DNA of 64,000 bases from Triglochin maritima (lineage: Eukaryota > Streptophyta > Magnoliopsida > Alismatales > Juncaginaceae). A model generated the notes under the pieces. That model searched no databases and had not been told where the DNA came from. It saw only the letters and a program-made list of their open reading frames with translations. Shown piece by piece: positions 10,701-23,395 of this stretch. Position numbers and translations under genes: made by a program. The stretch lies in NCBI GenBank assembly GCA_963682175.1, contig OY821790.1, positions 446,501 to 510,500 on the forward strand, read 5' to 3'. Numbering within the stretch: the first letter of the stretch is position 1; every line of letters begins with the position of its first letter.

Positions 10701-13700
10701 TACTTAAATCCTTCTAACGTTCTCTGCAGGAGAGGTATGTTTTTGAACATCCACAACCAAAAGCTCCAAAGTCACTACGTATCTATGAAGCTCACGTGGG
10801 GATGAGCAGCACGGTATAGTATCATATGATTCTTACATGTGATGAAGCATCTTCGTATCTATTGTTGTCAAGATGAAAAACCATTAAGGACTCAGGCAGA
10901 AGACTTCATAAATAATATAACCTTTTTAGTGGTGTTGTCATTAATAGAATTTACTAATTTAAGTGATGCCTATACCAAGACTATGATTAGAGGGAAGCGA
11001 TGCTGAATATTGTGTCAACAGATTTCCTTAGATTTAATCTTTACCAACCAAGAGAAATAGCAATGCTGTTTTATTTTCCCAAGATGCTTGAGTTGGATGA
11101 TGCTCCCACGTTCGCAAGAACAACAATTCCAGTATCATAATGTTTAATCGAATGACATTTTAATAGAAAGGTTTTGAAATTTATTAAATTTTTGTTCTTA
11201 GTACAAGATGAAGAATTCTTATTTGTTAGCAAAGGCCACATAGCTCAGTAAACATGCACATGATCTAATTACCAGTCAACATTGAGTTGATATACTTTTG
11301 TGGTTATCGTATCAAGGTACACACATCCCTTTGATTTGAATCACTTATAGAGTTGTCATTTGGACTCTTAATATATTACGGTTGTAGTACGCTATGGACA
11401 TAGTTATTATATGTTCGGGGGAACTATTGTATGGACATGACTGTCTATTAACTAACAAAAATGTTAAAGAGTCAGGATGTAGTTATTTTTATACGCATCT
11501 TGGACTTGTAGAGGGTGCATGTGAGGAGATGTGTTGAGAATGATGTCACAGAGTTTATTGTATTGCAATGAGTTGAAAGGTCTTGGTCAGCCCACTCATC
11601 ATCAATTGGTTTGGAGATGATAGTTCATATTTTTCAATTGTTGGTCCAGTCCAACGCAACCACCTATAGCTATATGTTATGCTTATGTTTTGGTTCCAAT
11701 AGTTTTAACATGCAAGTGAATTATTAAGAATTATGGTTTGTCTTTAGTGGCATTCTCATACGATAACAGTCCACAATTGTGAGGGAGTTGTTTGAGAACA
11801 AATTTATATTGCAGAATCATGAGACATTGTAATTAGTTATACGATCTTGGTTACTACCCTCAACACAAACCAGTTTGGGGATAGACCTGCACTTCAACAG
11901 AAAAAATGTCCACGAAAAATCTAATTTTTGAGGAAATCGCAATATTATTTTTTTGTGTGGAAGAAACCCCTACAAGTATCTAAGTATTCTGTCTTGCTTC
12001 CTATGGTTCTTTTACTTTATTCCTCTACTATCTTAGAAATAGTATTTACTACGCAGGAACCAAAAATCAACAGTTATGCTAGCTTCAGAGATGATGTGTT
12101 ACCTCGGATCAAAAAACTTGGATATAATGCTGTTCAAATCATGGCTATTCAAGAGCATTCCTACTACGCAAGTTTTGGGTACACTTCTTAGATAGCTTTT
12201 GAGATATGCAAATATAACTTTTAGGCATAGATTACATTGAAATCGAATAAAAGTTAATGTCACTTCTGAAAATGACTCAAGCAGCTCACCAGGTCTGGCA
12301 ATTTTGGCATTTGAGCGAATTAATATTTATATATATTCAAAATTTCCAGTTCATCGAAATGTGATTAAGTGGGTTGTCGATGGATGTTTTGTTTCATTGC
12401 TTGTGTCTGCCGGTATCTAACTTACATTTGGTGTCTTTTATGGAAGAATAATTGTTAATTTGCTACTTATTTGTATCTTTTAGCAATTTAACTAACTGAT
12501 ATTTCCTTTACCATTGAGCTGCATATCTTCAAACTCAGTGACATAGTCAGTTTTCTGGCGGATACAATCTTATATGACAGCTGAATTAAAAAACTATTCA
12601 TATAGCCTTAATCTCTATGATGTGGTTAAAGCCCTTCAAACTGTGATCGAGGTTTAATAGCATTACACAGCTGTACTGTTAAGGCCTACTCGATTTTGTG
12701 ATATCATAAAGCATGATCGAGGTTTAAGTACCTGTGGTTTCAATTTTTTATTCTGTTTCGTATTTTTAATGCAACAGATGGTAATACTTACTCTTGTTTG
12801 TGGTACAGATACCATGTCACAAACTTCTTTGCACCAAGCAGTCGTTGTGGAACACCAGATGATCTTAAATCTTTGATTGATAGGGCGCATGAACTAGGTC
12901 TTCTTGTCCTCATGGATATTGTGCATAGGCAAGTGTTTTCAATTTAAATTGAACCCATAAATTCTCTCTCTATAAGTGTAAATGTTGACATTACAATTTT
13001 CTTATTCTTTGTACAATGGTCATGAAACACTACATGATCGTGTGCTTTCATTACAAATATGAATAAGACTGTCATCATCCTTGCTTGTTCAATTTCAAGT
13101 CATATAAGATAATAAAAAGATGAAAATGTGGAACTTCTCTTTTGGAGAATTATCTTTACGTTAAAACTTGAGAGGATAGAAATGCTGACTTTTCTGACCA
13201 TGCAAAAACAGGACGACCAGTCCAGCGTACAAGATGCAGCTAGACTGTTTGGTATTCACTGACTCATTGAGAATCATTTTTCAAGAGGACATTATGGAAA
13301 GTCGACTACACTCATAATGAGTATGTTGTATTAAGCCACAGTAGGCTTTATGGGGGTGTACAACACATATAAGTTGCCCCACATGCTATGGTTACACATG
13401 AAAATCATATGAATTACATACCTAATTATTAGTGTAATTATGAATGTTTTGTAGTTAACAGCAAGTTTCCAAAACATGATGGTAGGGATATTCATTTGAC
13501 CCAAATATGCTTACTTGTTTGAGTATGTATGGAAATAATTTTCATTTCATTTCTTTAATGGATATGTTTTTCTAAACTGACCCTATGGGCATTATAATTC
13601 TGCCTTACTTTTTATTGACTTGCGAGATTTATTCTATTGTCTTTAAAGTAACAATTTCTGTCGTATGACTTGAGTAAGAGAACATGGTTATAATTCCTTT

Positions 13701-16700
13701 TATATCTCCTTTTGTTCATTCAGCCATTCTTCAAACAATGTCCTGGATGGACTGAACCAGTTTGATGGGACGGATAGTCATTATTTCCATTCTGGTTCAC
13801 GAGGCTTTCATTGGATGTGGGATTCTCGCCTTTTTAATTATGGGAGCTGGGAAGTATGTACCTTTTTCACTTCAATATTACTTTTTTGTTTGGATTGGTG
13901 TACTGTAGGAAGCATAAATACTTCAAATCACTTTTTTGTGCAAATGGTAGTGTCACACCCATCTTGTGAATGTGAAATGCATAAGATACATTTTGATGCA
14001 AGTCGAGCTTCTTTGGAGAGCTTCTCAATCTGAAAAATAAAATATTTTAAAGATTCAACTATTTTCATTCAATGGTAATGTTTTTCCATTGCAGTATGCT
14101 TATGGAATACACAATCAACTTCTTGACTTCATTTGAATTAATATATCTTTGTATGTTGAAGACAAAAACATCGAAGCCATTAATGTTTTTAACTTTTTAT
14201 AGCCATATCCATCTTGTTATCATATCTTACGATTTTGAAAATTCTGTATCTTTGTATTTGTATTTCACCCATATCCATGCCTACCCATCATTGGTTTCAT
14301 CACCGTATTTAATGATGGATGCTAATTAGTTCATTTACTTTTTTCAGGTGCTGAGGTTTCTTCTTTCAAATGCAAGATGGTGGCTTGATGAATACAAATT
14401 TGATGGGTTTAGGTTTGATGGTGTGACCTCGATGATGTACACTCATCATGGTTTGCAGGTATTAAAAATAAATGTGAACATTCTTTATCACCAATTCAGT
14501 AATTATTTTAGAACTAAAAATTGACATTATAAAATAACCTACAAAAACAATTATTTATGTAATGTAGATAATTGGAAGAATTTAATTCTGTATTTCTTGT
14601 AATGCAAAGGGTGGAAAAACCCTGGCCAACTTGCCTTTTTTGGAAACTCAGTTGGCCAAGTGTTGCTGTAGGGGGACTTGGTTATTGTGGGGCTGTGGGC
14701 ATATTTTTGTGTTCCAAGAATTTTCGTCATCACTATTTGCTACTCTCTAATCTTTGTTTTCTTTCCAGATGACATTTACTGGTAATTACAATGAGTATTT
14801 TGGGTTTGCAACTGATACAGATGCAGTTATTTATTTGATGCTGGTAAATGATCTTGTTCATGGACTCTATCCTCAGGCTGTTACAATTGGTGAAGATGTA
14901 AGTAAATCCTGTTACAATCAACCCCACAACACTCAGTACCTGTTATGGCCACATTGTTCTTAGTTATCTTTATGCCAATGATAATTATTGAGTTGCAATT
15001 ATACGTAGGATGACCCTATGATGCAAAATCTAAGCCTGACTATTATATAACCAATCTAAAGCTAGTGTTGAATGAGTGGGTTGAAGTTTTCTGTCTACAC
15101 TGTTACTATTTAGTCCTGGTCAGGAATATCAGAATTCTGCTCTTAACTAAACCGGGCCTATATTGATGACAGAGAAAAACATTGTCCTGGACAATATTCA
15201 CCTTTTGTCATGAGTATATTTAAGTATTTACATGATGCTTTTTTTTATAGTTGGTAGATTTTGCTTAAAGATCACTTGCCCACATTACTCATCTAATCAA
15301 ATGTCAGCCTTCTTCATCTACACTTTTGCTTAGACTTGAGATTCATTTCAAAGTCTTATCTGAGCTGTTGGGTGTTATTGAGGATAACCACTTAATACCT
15401 TTTTCTCCTCAGGTGAGTGGAATGCCGACCTTCTGTATTCCTGTTTGTGATGGCGGTGTGGGGTTCGATTATCGCCTACATATGGCAGTTGCAGATAAGT
15501 GGATTGAACTTCTCAAGTAAGCCTTGTTTGACATTTTTATTGTAACTTCAGTGATGTTATTATGTACTGTAGATCTTGTAGGACATTTCGATCAGTAAAT
15601 CCAACATAATTTATAATCAACACTTTGTTTGGTCACTGCTACTTTGATGTGATAAGATTGTCTACTACCACCTTAAGTTATATTTTCCATCATTAGCTTT
15701 TATCTCTCATTTTCAGTTTCTGCTAGCTTTAATCTGCTGAGTTAAGGTTTTGAAAACTAAACTGGACATTGAACCAGTGAGCAGGGGCGATGCTAAGCAC
15801 GAAGGAGGTGGTCAGGCGACCACCCAAAATATGGGAATTTCATCTAGTTAGTAAAGACCCTTCTGAACTTTGACCTCCTGAATTTTTGTTTCCTTTGGAT
15901 TTTTTCCGAATACCAGTAGTAAGATATGCAGATGAGACTTTGTCTATTTAATCTACTTAAGAACGATTATTTGCAAGAGTATCTAATTACCCACTTAGGT
16001 AAAATACCCAACATACTCCAAATCAAATATCAAATTGAACCAAACCAATCCCAATTTTTTTTTATCATCTTTGCAAATTTTGACCCCCAACCTGAATTTC
16101 GTCACTGTTCCTGCCAGTGAGGACACTGGCTCGATAGGTCACAAGTACAAATGGTTAGTTAAATTATGTTAATATGGTGTAATTTATGTATCACTAGTTT
16201 AAAATCATAATAAATTATAAAATCAAAAACCTCCTGAAGTGTTTGTTATGCTGAAATTTTCCTTTACTACACTTTTGCAATGTGTGTGCCTCTTGTAGTC
16301 TTATGTTTTTATGTTGGATACTTCAGGAAGAAAGAAAGTGAAAGTGTGTTCTATTTTCCAGGAAAAGTGATGAGCATTGGTTAATGGGGGACATTGTGCA
16401 CACACTTACAAATAGAAGATGGTTAGAAAAATGTGTTACCTATGCTGAAAGTCATGATCAAGCTCTTGTCGGTGATAAGACAATTGCATTTTGGCTCATG
16501 GACAAGGTTGATTAATTTTCTATACTCATGGCCTGGACTTTTTTTTTAAAAATTTGATATGACATTGTTACATTTACACATTAAAAGAATAACATCAGTG
16601 TTGAAATATCATCAAATAAGGAAACATATCACCTGCTCCGACGAAACCTCCACATAGCCGTTGGGATGCATCTTCTATTCTACAACGCAATATCTCATAC

Positions 16701-19700
16701 AAGGAAAGAATCAAGTGCACCCCCGCTCCTCCTAATTAGGAAAGCTTCCAACGGTCCTTATTCTTGTATCTTCTATTTATACACAAGTTCTTGTAAATCA
16801 AAAGAATTAAGAAATAATAATCGATCTTTCTTCTTCCACAATTCAATATGGTATCAGAGCAATAAAAACGATCTCAGAGCTCCCCCGGAGGTCATCACTG
16901 ATCGTTGTTGGTGATTAAAGGGGGTTGAAGGCTAACAAGCCGACATCCAGACCCAAAAAAAACCCATGGCTGAAAATGCAAGCAGCTCAGAAACAAGCTC
17001 GTCCTCGCGCCTGGTCTCAACCCTCTTCAACGGGTCAAACTACCTCACTTGGGCTCGCGCGGTCACCCTCTCCCTCAGTGGCAGGGGGAGGCTTGGCCAC
17101 ATCACAGGGAAAACAAAGAAACCAGAAGGCGCCGGGACAGAAAACAAACAAGAAGAATGGCAAACCAGGGATCACCTGGTAATGTCATGGATAATCTCTT
17201 CCATGCAACCCAACATTGGCGAAATCTTTCTATACAAAGAGAGCGCGCAAGAACTATGGGAAGCCGTCCATGAACAATATGGAAAAGCGCACAACTTCGC
17301 TCACGTTTTCAAAATCAAGCAAGAGATCGCGCAGACGCGTCAAAACCAGAAATCCATCACAGACTACCTCGGAAGTCTCAGGAAAGCGTGGGACGAGTTA
17401 GGGGTTTATGAACCCCCGACCACCGACGCCGAAATCATCAAGCAACGCACAGAACAAAATCGCATCTATCAATTTCTGGTGGGCTTAGATGCAAGCTATG
17501 AGTCCATAAGAAGCCAAGTGATCATGTCACAAGAACTCCCAACCCTTGCTGCAGTCACGGCGATGATCCAACGCGAGGAAACTCGCCGCAGGACCACCGC
17601 TCCTCCGCAAGGACACACCCAAACAGATACTGGAGGCGAAACCAGTGCATTTTTTGGCATAAAAACCCCAAATCCGACCGCAAACCACAACAACAAAAGG
17701 AGATATCATTTCCCATAGTTATAAATTTGATATGACATTGTTCCCATAGTTATAAATAAGGACCGTTGGAAGCTTTCCTAATTAAGAAGATACAAGATAA
17801 AATTTGATATGACATTGTTACATTTACACATTAAAAGAATAACATCAGCTTTTGGAAATTTCTTGTACTGCCAATTTCTAATGATCTTGGAGTTAAATGA
17901 AGGATGAAATGCTGGTATGACAACTAACTTATGAAGTATAAATGTTAGTTGAATGATAAAAAAATTGAAGTGAAAGTTTTTTTTACCCCAAGTCACATCA
18001 CTTTAATAAATGCTAAGTCAACAAATACAAAAGTTGTTTGCTCAAGATTGAGCTAAACAAATGTGACTCAAATACAAGCCATAAAGGCTAGCTAAACCAA
18101 AGGAGATGATTGAAGTGATAGTTAAACATTGTTTAGTCTGTCTCATTTGTTGAAGTCTAGAGTGCTGCTTCGGTATTTAAATAATCTTTTGATCCTAAAC
18201 AAGCTATGAACTTTCTGTTTCATGATCCATAATGGAGGTGGATGCAGAAGTTATCCAATATTAAAATTGGTTACCTAAGGCCAAATCTTGTAAGCATGAA
18301 CTTCTTAACTTAGCATTAGGGAACCTGTGCTGAAATTTTTGTTGTATATGGACTAATTATGCTTAGCATTTTCATGATGGGTGCGCTTTCTAGTGTTGTA
18401 CATTCTAATTGCTTTGGTTATTCGTATTCTTTTGTTACTGCAGGACATGTATGATTTCATGGCTATCGATAGACCTTCAACACCCAGAATAGATCGTGGG
18501 ATAGCACTACATAAAATGATACGCTTAATTACAATGGGCTTAGGTGGAGAAGGATATTTGAATTTCATGGGTAATGAGTTTGGCCATCCAGGTAATAGTC
18601 TTTGCATTTCTTGTAATATTTATCATGATCTCGTGCAGTACATGATACACTAAAGTTTCATATGTATGTTATTTCTGATTATTTGGGGGATTCTGTCAGA
18701 ATGGATCGATTTTCCGAGGGATGACCGACATCTACCAGATGGAAGACTAGTACCTGGAAACAATAATAGTTTTGATAAGTGCCGCCGCAGATTTGATCTA
18801 GTAAGTCTTAATATATTTGTTATTTAATTCATTGCAAATCAATGAAGCATGGATACAAATAAGAGTTATGGGTATGATGCATATGCATCAATGTGTAAGT
18901 ATTAAAGCTTTTTAATAAATAAATGTTCTTTGTGCTTGAAAATAAGAACTATGTTAAAGTATATATTTTTGACCTCTGAATGAACTACTGGATATGTATG
19001 AAAGTATATCCTTCTGTAACTATATATTTAGCTAAACGCTTACACATTCCAGTATAAAGATGTACGTAGATCACAATATTTGTTCGATATTTGACACTTT
19101 CTTTTTTACTTATATTCCATCTGAATTTCCTTGAATTTTGCGATAGGTGATGTGATTTTGTGAACCATACCTAGTCCAATTGTGATTTTTTTTTGCATTT
19201 TATATTGTACGCACATATTGTTAAAAAAAGTTAAGTATTTATATCCCTAAAAAATATGGTACTTATATTCTTTTTTAAATTAATGTGCAAGCATGTTATT
19301 TATCTAAATTTATCAAGTTTCTTCAAGTTACCGCCTCAAAAACAATGAATATTAGTTTTATGACATAACATGCAATTCTGTAAACACAGTCAGTAGAGAA
19401 CATGCTAATTCCATTTTTAACGCCCCCAATGCTTGAATAAAACCCCTATGCGATCCCCTTGTGTCTATTTGGTGCTATGCCATTGCCAAATGAGGGAGCT
19501 TGGCTCAATTGATGAAAAAGGAAGAAGAGTAGTCCCAAGTGACCAGCGTCAAGGAATTCCCCACTTTCATGATATTGGGATTATTCCAGAACGAATTCTA
19601 GTGACTGGTTTGCAGATCACAACCAGAATTAGCTCTTATTTACTTCTTCAGATCACAACAGAAAAAAATTATGAGAAGTTATGATGTTGATGTCATATAT

Positions 19701-21006
19701 TAAATTCAACTTCATGAGTAGTAAGCCTGCTCCTGTAACATCTATCTCCAATAGCCTTTTCATTGTTTATCATAAGAAATATATTTTAGGGCAATTTGAT
19801 AGATATTATCTTGTTCAATTAGGGTGACGCAGAATATCTCAGATATCATGGGATGCAAGAGTTTGACCAGGCAATGCAACATCTTGAGAAGAAATATGGT
19901 GTACGTATCACTTGATTCCATACCTCAAAATTTTCTTCTATACTATGTTTTAAGTATTCAAGCTTATGTAAATTGTTCCTCATAGATCCCCTAACAGTAC
20001 AAATTATTGTATGATATAGACAGGATTTTCTTTTTTAGAAAAAGTATAGTCAGGAAAATGTTTTCCTTAAATGGTCTTTGTTTGGCTTTCTTTTGCAGTT
20101 TATGACATCAAAACACCAATACATATCGAGGAAAGATGAGGAAGAGAAGATAGTTGTTTTTGAACGTGATGATTTGGTATTTGTTTTCAACTTCCACTGG
20201 AACAACAGTTATTTTGATTATCGAGTTGGATGCTTGAAACCTGGCAAATACAAGGTATATATCCATTCTTTTTGTTATTATATCTCCCATGCCTTCCTAT
20301 GATAGATGTCAATTAGGGATTTTATATATGCCTCAAATATTACAAAAGGGAACATCATAAAGTTAGAAGCCCCTCATGTCTCACCTCAAATAAATATGAT
20401 TTCAATAGTTTGACTCTGAGATCATTGCTGCACCACAGTTAAATCAGATGGTCCCATCCGTGTTCGGGCTAAAATTGTCATATGGCCTTTTAACTACTCA
20501 TCATGTCATATTCTTACTCTTGCTAAGAAAACAAAACTAACAATCTGCACATTCCTGAGACGACGCCTTCTCCCATTTCTCTTCTCTAAAACAAATAACA
20601 TTTCAAACCCAGTAACACGACTTTGTCAATAAAGTGAAGTTAATCATCGTAGCTTAAATGCTGACATATGAGTTTTTGTATATTTTTGGCCATAAGCCAT
20701 AAGTACATGGCCTAGTTGGTAAAAATAAACTGAATTTTTATCTCCTGCATGCCAGGTTGTCTTGAATTCTGATGATAAGCGGTTTGGTGGATTTGGTCTG
20801 ATCGATCCCGCGGCAGAGTACTTCAGCAATGTAAGCAATATGCATCCCCTAAACTAGTTCTGTTAAAATGTCAATTAAGAACAAGTCATCATTAACATGA
20901 ATAAAACACTTGTATGCAGGAAGGATCGTACGACAACAGGCCTCGTTCGTTTTTAGTATATGCACCTTGTAGAACTGTTGTGGTGTATGCCCTCTCAGAA
21001 GAGTAG
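7764..21006 (+). CDS. SBE2: Starch branching enzyme class II (1,4-alpha-glucan branching enzyme)
   Basis: Plastidial enzyme that cuts alpha-1,4 glucan chains and re-joins them by alpha-1,6 linkage to make amylopectin branches. Exons: 7764-7926, 8012-8145, 8259-8470, 8960-9058, 9442-9484, 9831-9890, 10039-10119, 10293-10409, 10730-10813, 12057-12178, 12809-12928, 13724-13853, 14348-14458, 14769-14897, 15413-15516, 16362-16506, 18444-18591, 18700-18800, 19823-19900, 20099-20254, 20756-20830, 20920-21006; 832 aa, open throughout. Residues 1 to about 80 are Ala/Ser/Arg-rich, a likely chloroplast transit peptide with encoded microsatellites (Ala8, Gly-Asn repeats, Ser7). CBM48 spans about 200-290, then the GH13 barrel: nucleophile Asp479 in GFRFDGV, acid/base Glu534 in TIGED, Asp602 in AESHDQ, and DIVHSH around 408-413. 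A beta C-terminal domain follows 720. The class is inferred from overall similarity to SBEII, not SBEI. Intron 11 (12929-13723) has a GC donor. The ATG at 7764 is the first in frame; upstream only GTG. Confidence 0.96.
10624..10643 (+). repeat. 20-G homopolymer in SBE2 intron 8
   Basis: An uninterrupted run of 20 G preceded by a T-run, within the intron between exons 8 and 9. It could form a G-quadruplex on the non-template strand of the transcribed gene. Run length is prone to assembly error. Confidence 0.8.
15782..16113. mobile_element. Non-autonomous hAT-type MITE in SBE2 intron 15
   Basis: Flanked by an exact 8-bp target duplication CCAGTGAG (15774-15781 and 16114-16121), the length used by hAT transposases. 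It begins CAGGGGCGATGCTAAG and the reverse complement of its end is CAGGAACAGTGACGAA, short imperfect inverted ends of the CAGGGGC type common in plant hAT elements. 332 bp, no coding capacity. It lies between exons 15 and 16 without touching either splice site. Confidence 0.85.
16551..17848 (+). mobile_element. Rearranged Copia retrotransposon fragment in SBE2 intron 16
   Basis: A 5' LTR-like segment begins TGTTGAAATATC at 16599 and ends near 16840 with CA. It is followed by a TGGTATCAGAGC primer-binding site (16849-16860), the initiator-Met type used by Ty1/Copia elements, and a gag frame. No protease, integrase or reverse transcriptase follows. Near 17757-17796 a piece of the same LTR occurs inverted. 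The whole insert is bracketed by identical 48-bp copies of intron sequence (16551-16598 and 17801-17848), and part of that sequence occurs a third time at 17724-17742, so it is not a simple insertion. Confidence 0.8.
16966..17718 (+). CDS. Copia gag polyprotein fragment
   Basis: 250-residue frame inside SBE2 intron 16, directly downstream of the primer-binding site. It has the hallmarks of plant Copia gag: [14 protein letters not shown] near the N-terminus, [34 protein letters not shown], and [17 protein letters not shown]. It lacks the CCHC zinc knuckle and everything downstream, ending shortly after [12 protein letters not shown]. The intact frame suggests a relatively recent insertion. It is in the same direction as the host gene but would be removed with the intron. 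Confidence 0.8.
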   Translation: MAENASSSETSSSSRLVSTLFNGSNYLTWARAVTLSLSGRGRLGHITGKTKKPEGAGTENKQEEWQTRDHLVMSWIISSMQPNIGEIFLYKESAQELWEAVHEQYGKAHNFAHVFKIKQEIAQTRQNQKSITDYLGSLRKAWDELGVYEPPTTDAEIIKQRTEQNRIYQFLVGLDASYESIRSQVIMSQELPTLAAVTAMIQREETRRRTTAPPQGHTQTDTGGETSAFFGIKTPNPTANHNNKRRYHFP

Positions 21007-21074
21007 TTCAGAACCATAGCTAGAGGTTTGGTTTGGTTTTATATGCATGCCTTCTCAGAAGAGTAGTTCAGAAC
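20987..21074 (+). repeat. 60-bp-spaced duplication over the SBE2 stop codon
   Basis: 20987-21014 and 21047-21074 are 28-bp copies differing at one base (ATGCCCTCTCAGAAGAGTAG versus ATGCCTTCTCAGAAGAGTAG). The first contains the last codons and the TAG stop of SBE2; the second is in the 3' UTR. It looks like a short local duplication. Confidence 0.8.
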
Positions 21075-21870
21075 AATGTCACTGTTTTTATCGGATCTGT
21101 TTTTATATAAATGCGGCTTTTTTTAATGAAACACATCAATGGAAAATAAGTTGATGGTGGACTCATTAAACTCATAGAGAGTTAGAGTTCAATTAGTTGT
21201 TGAGTGCAAACATCAAATAAAAAAAAAAAAACTACATCCCTTTTATTTACCTGAATTGTTGGATACCTTAATTGATAATTAATTGCATTCAATTTCTATA
21301 GTGAAAGAAATATGGCAAGAGACGAATTTTTTTAACGAAAATACTTTACTTTCAGAGATGGTACCGATAGTAGAAAAGAACAATACTCTTAAGAAAAACT
21401 TTCATTCTTCTGCATAAACTAAGCTGCAGGTATTCTATGCCTGAAATCCTTTTTGTTTCTAATATGCTTTTAAGGAAATATTTCTTCACACACTCAAAGA
21501 TGAGGTTCTCAATTAAGTTGTGTACTAATATGTTATGCACACTCGTATGTATAATTTTTATAAGCTAATTCATATTCAACTCGTTTAATAATTGTGTTGT
21601 TGGATTTTACACGATATGACATGTATAACAATCCGTGAATATAGATGTTAGATTTGAGACGGGAAGAAGAAGAAGAATAGTGCAAAAGTTGTGCTTGTGT
21701 ATTATTAGTTTTAGGGTTACAAGTTTGTTTTATACTACAGTATATGACCGTTTGAAGTGTTGCCATGTTTGGGCTTCATTACATCCGAGATTTTGGGAGA
21801 TCTTGACCGTTTGAAGTGTGGTCATGTTTGGGCTTGATTTTGGGAGATTTTGGGAGACGTTTGAAGTGAT
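21075..21870. other. 3' flank of SBE2 with small tandem duplication
   Basis: AT-rich and without a gene. From about 21748 the phrase GACCGTTTGAAGTGT recurs about 58 bp later together with CATGTTTGGGCTT and TTTTGGGAGAT, a degenerate tandem duplication that runs up to the edge of the next retroelement. Confidence 0.45.
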
Positions 21871-22507
21871 AGGAGTCGTGCGAGAAGAGAGACACCTACT
21901 CACTTATTTCTTATCTTTATGTTGATGGATAAAACCTTGAATTCCCTCAAAACCTGTGAGATGCTAAAGAAGGGATACAAATACGTGAAAGAAATGTGGC
22001 CTAAATACACAAGTGTTGGGGCCCACAACAATCAATGCTCGCTCATAGAGTCTTTTATTGTACTTTTTTTAAAATAAAACTATGTACAAACATAAGTTTC
22101 CATCTTCATTTGTCAAAAGACATCAAATGAGAACCTCAAAAGTGGGTCAATGCACTTGGAAAGGGAACATGACACTACGTGGGGCCAGAATACTCTTGTT
22201 TGGGCCCCTCTCACAGAGAGCACAAGATGAAAAGAGAGGTTCATGAATTAGACGCAAAGGCGTCTCATTCAAAGGATCAAACTGAAAGAGCTTGAACCTC
22301 TCAAGAGTTTGGGAAATATGGGGCAACGGAAGAAGAATTTCTCCCGTTGCGGTGCTGAAGTTACGATCGTCAATCCAAACTCTCCAACCAACATGCTGGT
22401 GGGTCGGAACGAGGTCAAGAGCCTCGTTAGTCATGTCTGACTCACCAGGTGAACAGAAAGTGAGTCTCTTACCCAAGGTATCCTCCAAGGAACTCCTAAC
22501 ACCCTCA

Positions 22508-23395
22508 TTAGCAATGTAGTTGTTTTGATGTTCCATCATTTCCAAGATGATCAGGAACAATAGTGAGATGCAAACACTCATCAAGTTGTTTGAAATTGAG
22601 GGTACTAGGGAGCTCTTGCTCCACCAGATGTGAGTCCTTAAGAGACACAACATGAAGATCATGTGGCTCAAGGGCCACGGGACAAAAAGATAAGGCACAA
22701 TCCTGTGCCGACTCATAATGACTTTGGTCCATGTTTTTCTCAATTGGAATTGAATCCTCCACCAAGTGATCGTGAATTGAAACCCCAAGTCTCTCAGACT
22801 GACTGGAAGTTTGACTTTGAAATATTGTGCTTTGAATTTGTAGATGTGGTGTTGGTTCGATATTAAAAGATAAATCCTCATGTTGACAAGAAAAATTACT
22901 CTCCTCACGTTCACGTAATTGCTGCGTCATTTGACTCACTTGCAGTGTCATATTTTGTATGGACTGTTGAGTGGATTCCATGAACGTAAGGAAAGTTTGT
23001 TTCAAGGAATCAGGTATGCGGTCAACTATGAGGTCCAAGTCAGAGCTTGGGAAGTTTTGGGGTTGAGTGTTGACGGGCTGAGAGTGAGTCCAATGATTTG
23101 AAGTGGGGGTGTTGGTAGAATTCTGGGTATTCGTGAGTAGGATACTGGGGTGAAGATGATGTATAAGAATTTGAATAAGAAATGACTCCCTTGAATCCAT
23201 CCCTCTCGGGTTGTACGCGGATGCGTAATGGTCATATTGAGCATTTTGGGAAAAAGTATGCTCATACTCAGGCTCTGGGGGAACATAAGGACATTCCCCG
23301 AAAACATGACCACTCAACCCACAACAGTGACACAGTACGGCTACTGGAGCCACCGGTGCACTCATGTCTTCTACCACATGCATGAAAGAGGACAA
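22508..23395 (-). pseudogene. Ty3-type gag C-terminal fragment with zinc knuckle
   Basis: 295-residue frame with a CX2CX4HX4C zinc knuckle near its start (CHCCGLSGHVFGEC), then a Gln/Ser-rich region, a coiled-coil-like stretch (MTLQVSQMTQQLRERE) and the motif VALEPHDLH shared with the element at 53.7-54.0 kb. The capsid half normally preceding the knuckle is missing; only short related pieces lie upstream (23399-23638). A further frame at 22147-22507 continues the region out of phase. No protease is recognisable. Confidence 0.65.

Noticed and set aside
19433..19684. 83-codon frame in SBE2 intron 18
   Set aside because: No recognisable domain, no splice-compatible placement in the enzyme; likely chance or relic sequence.
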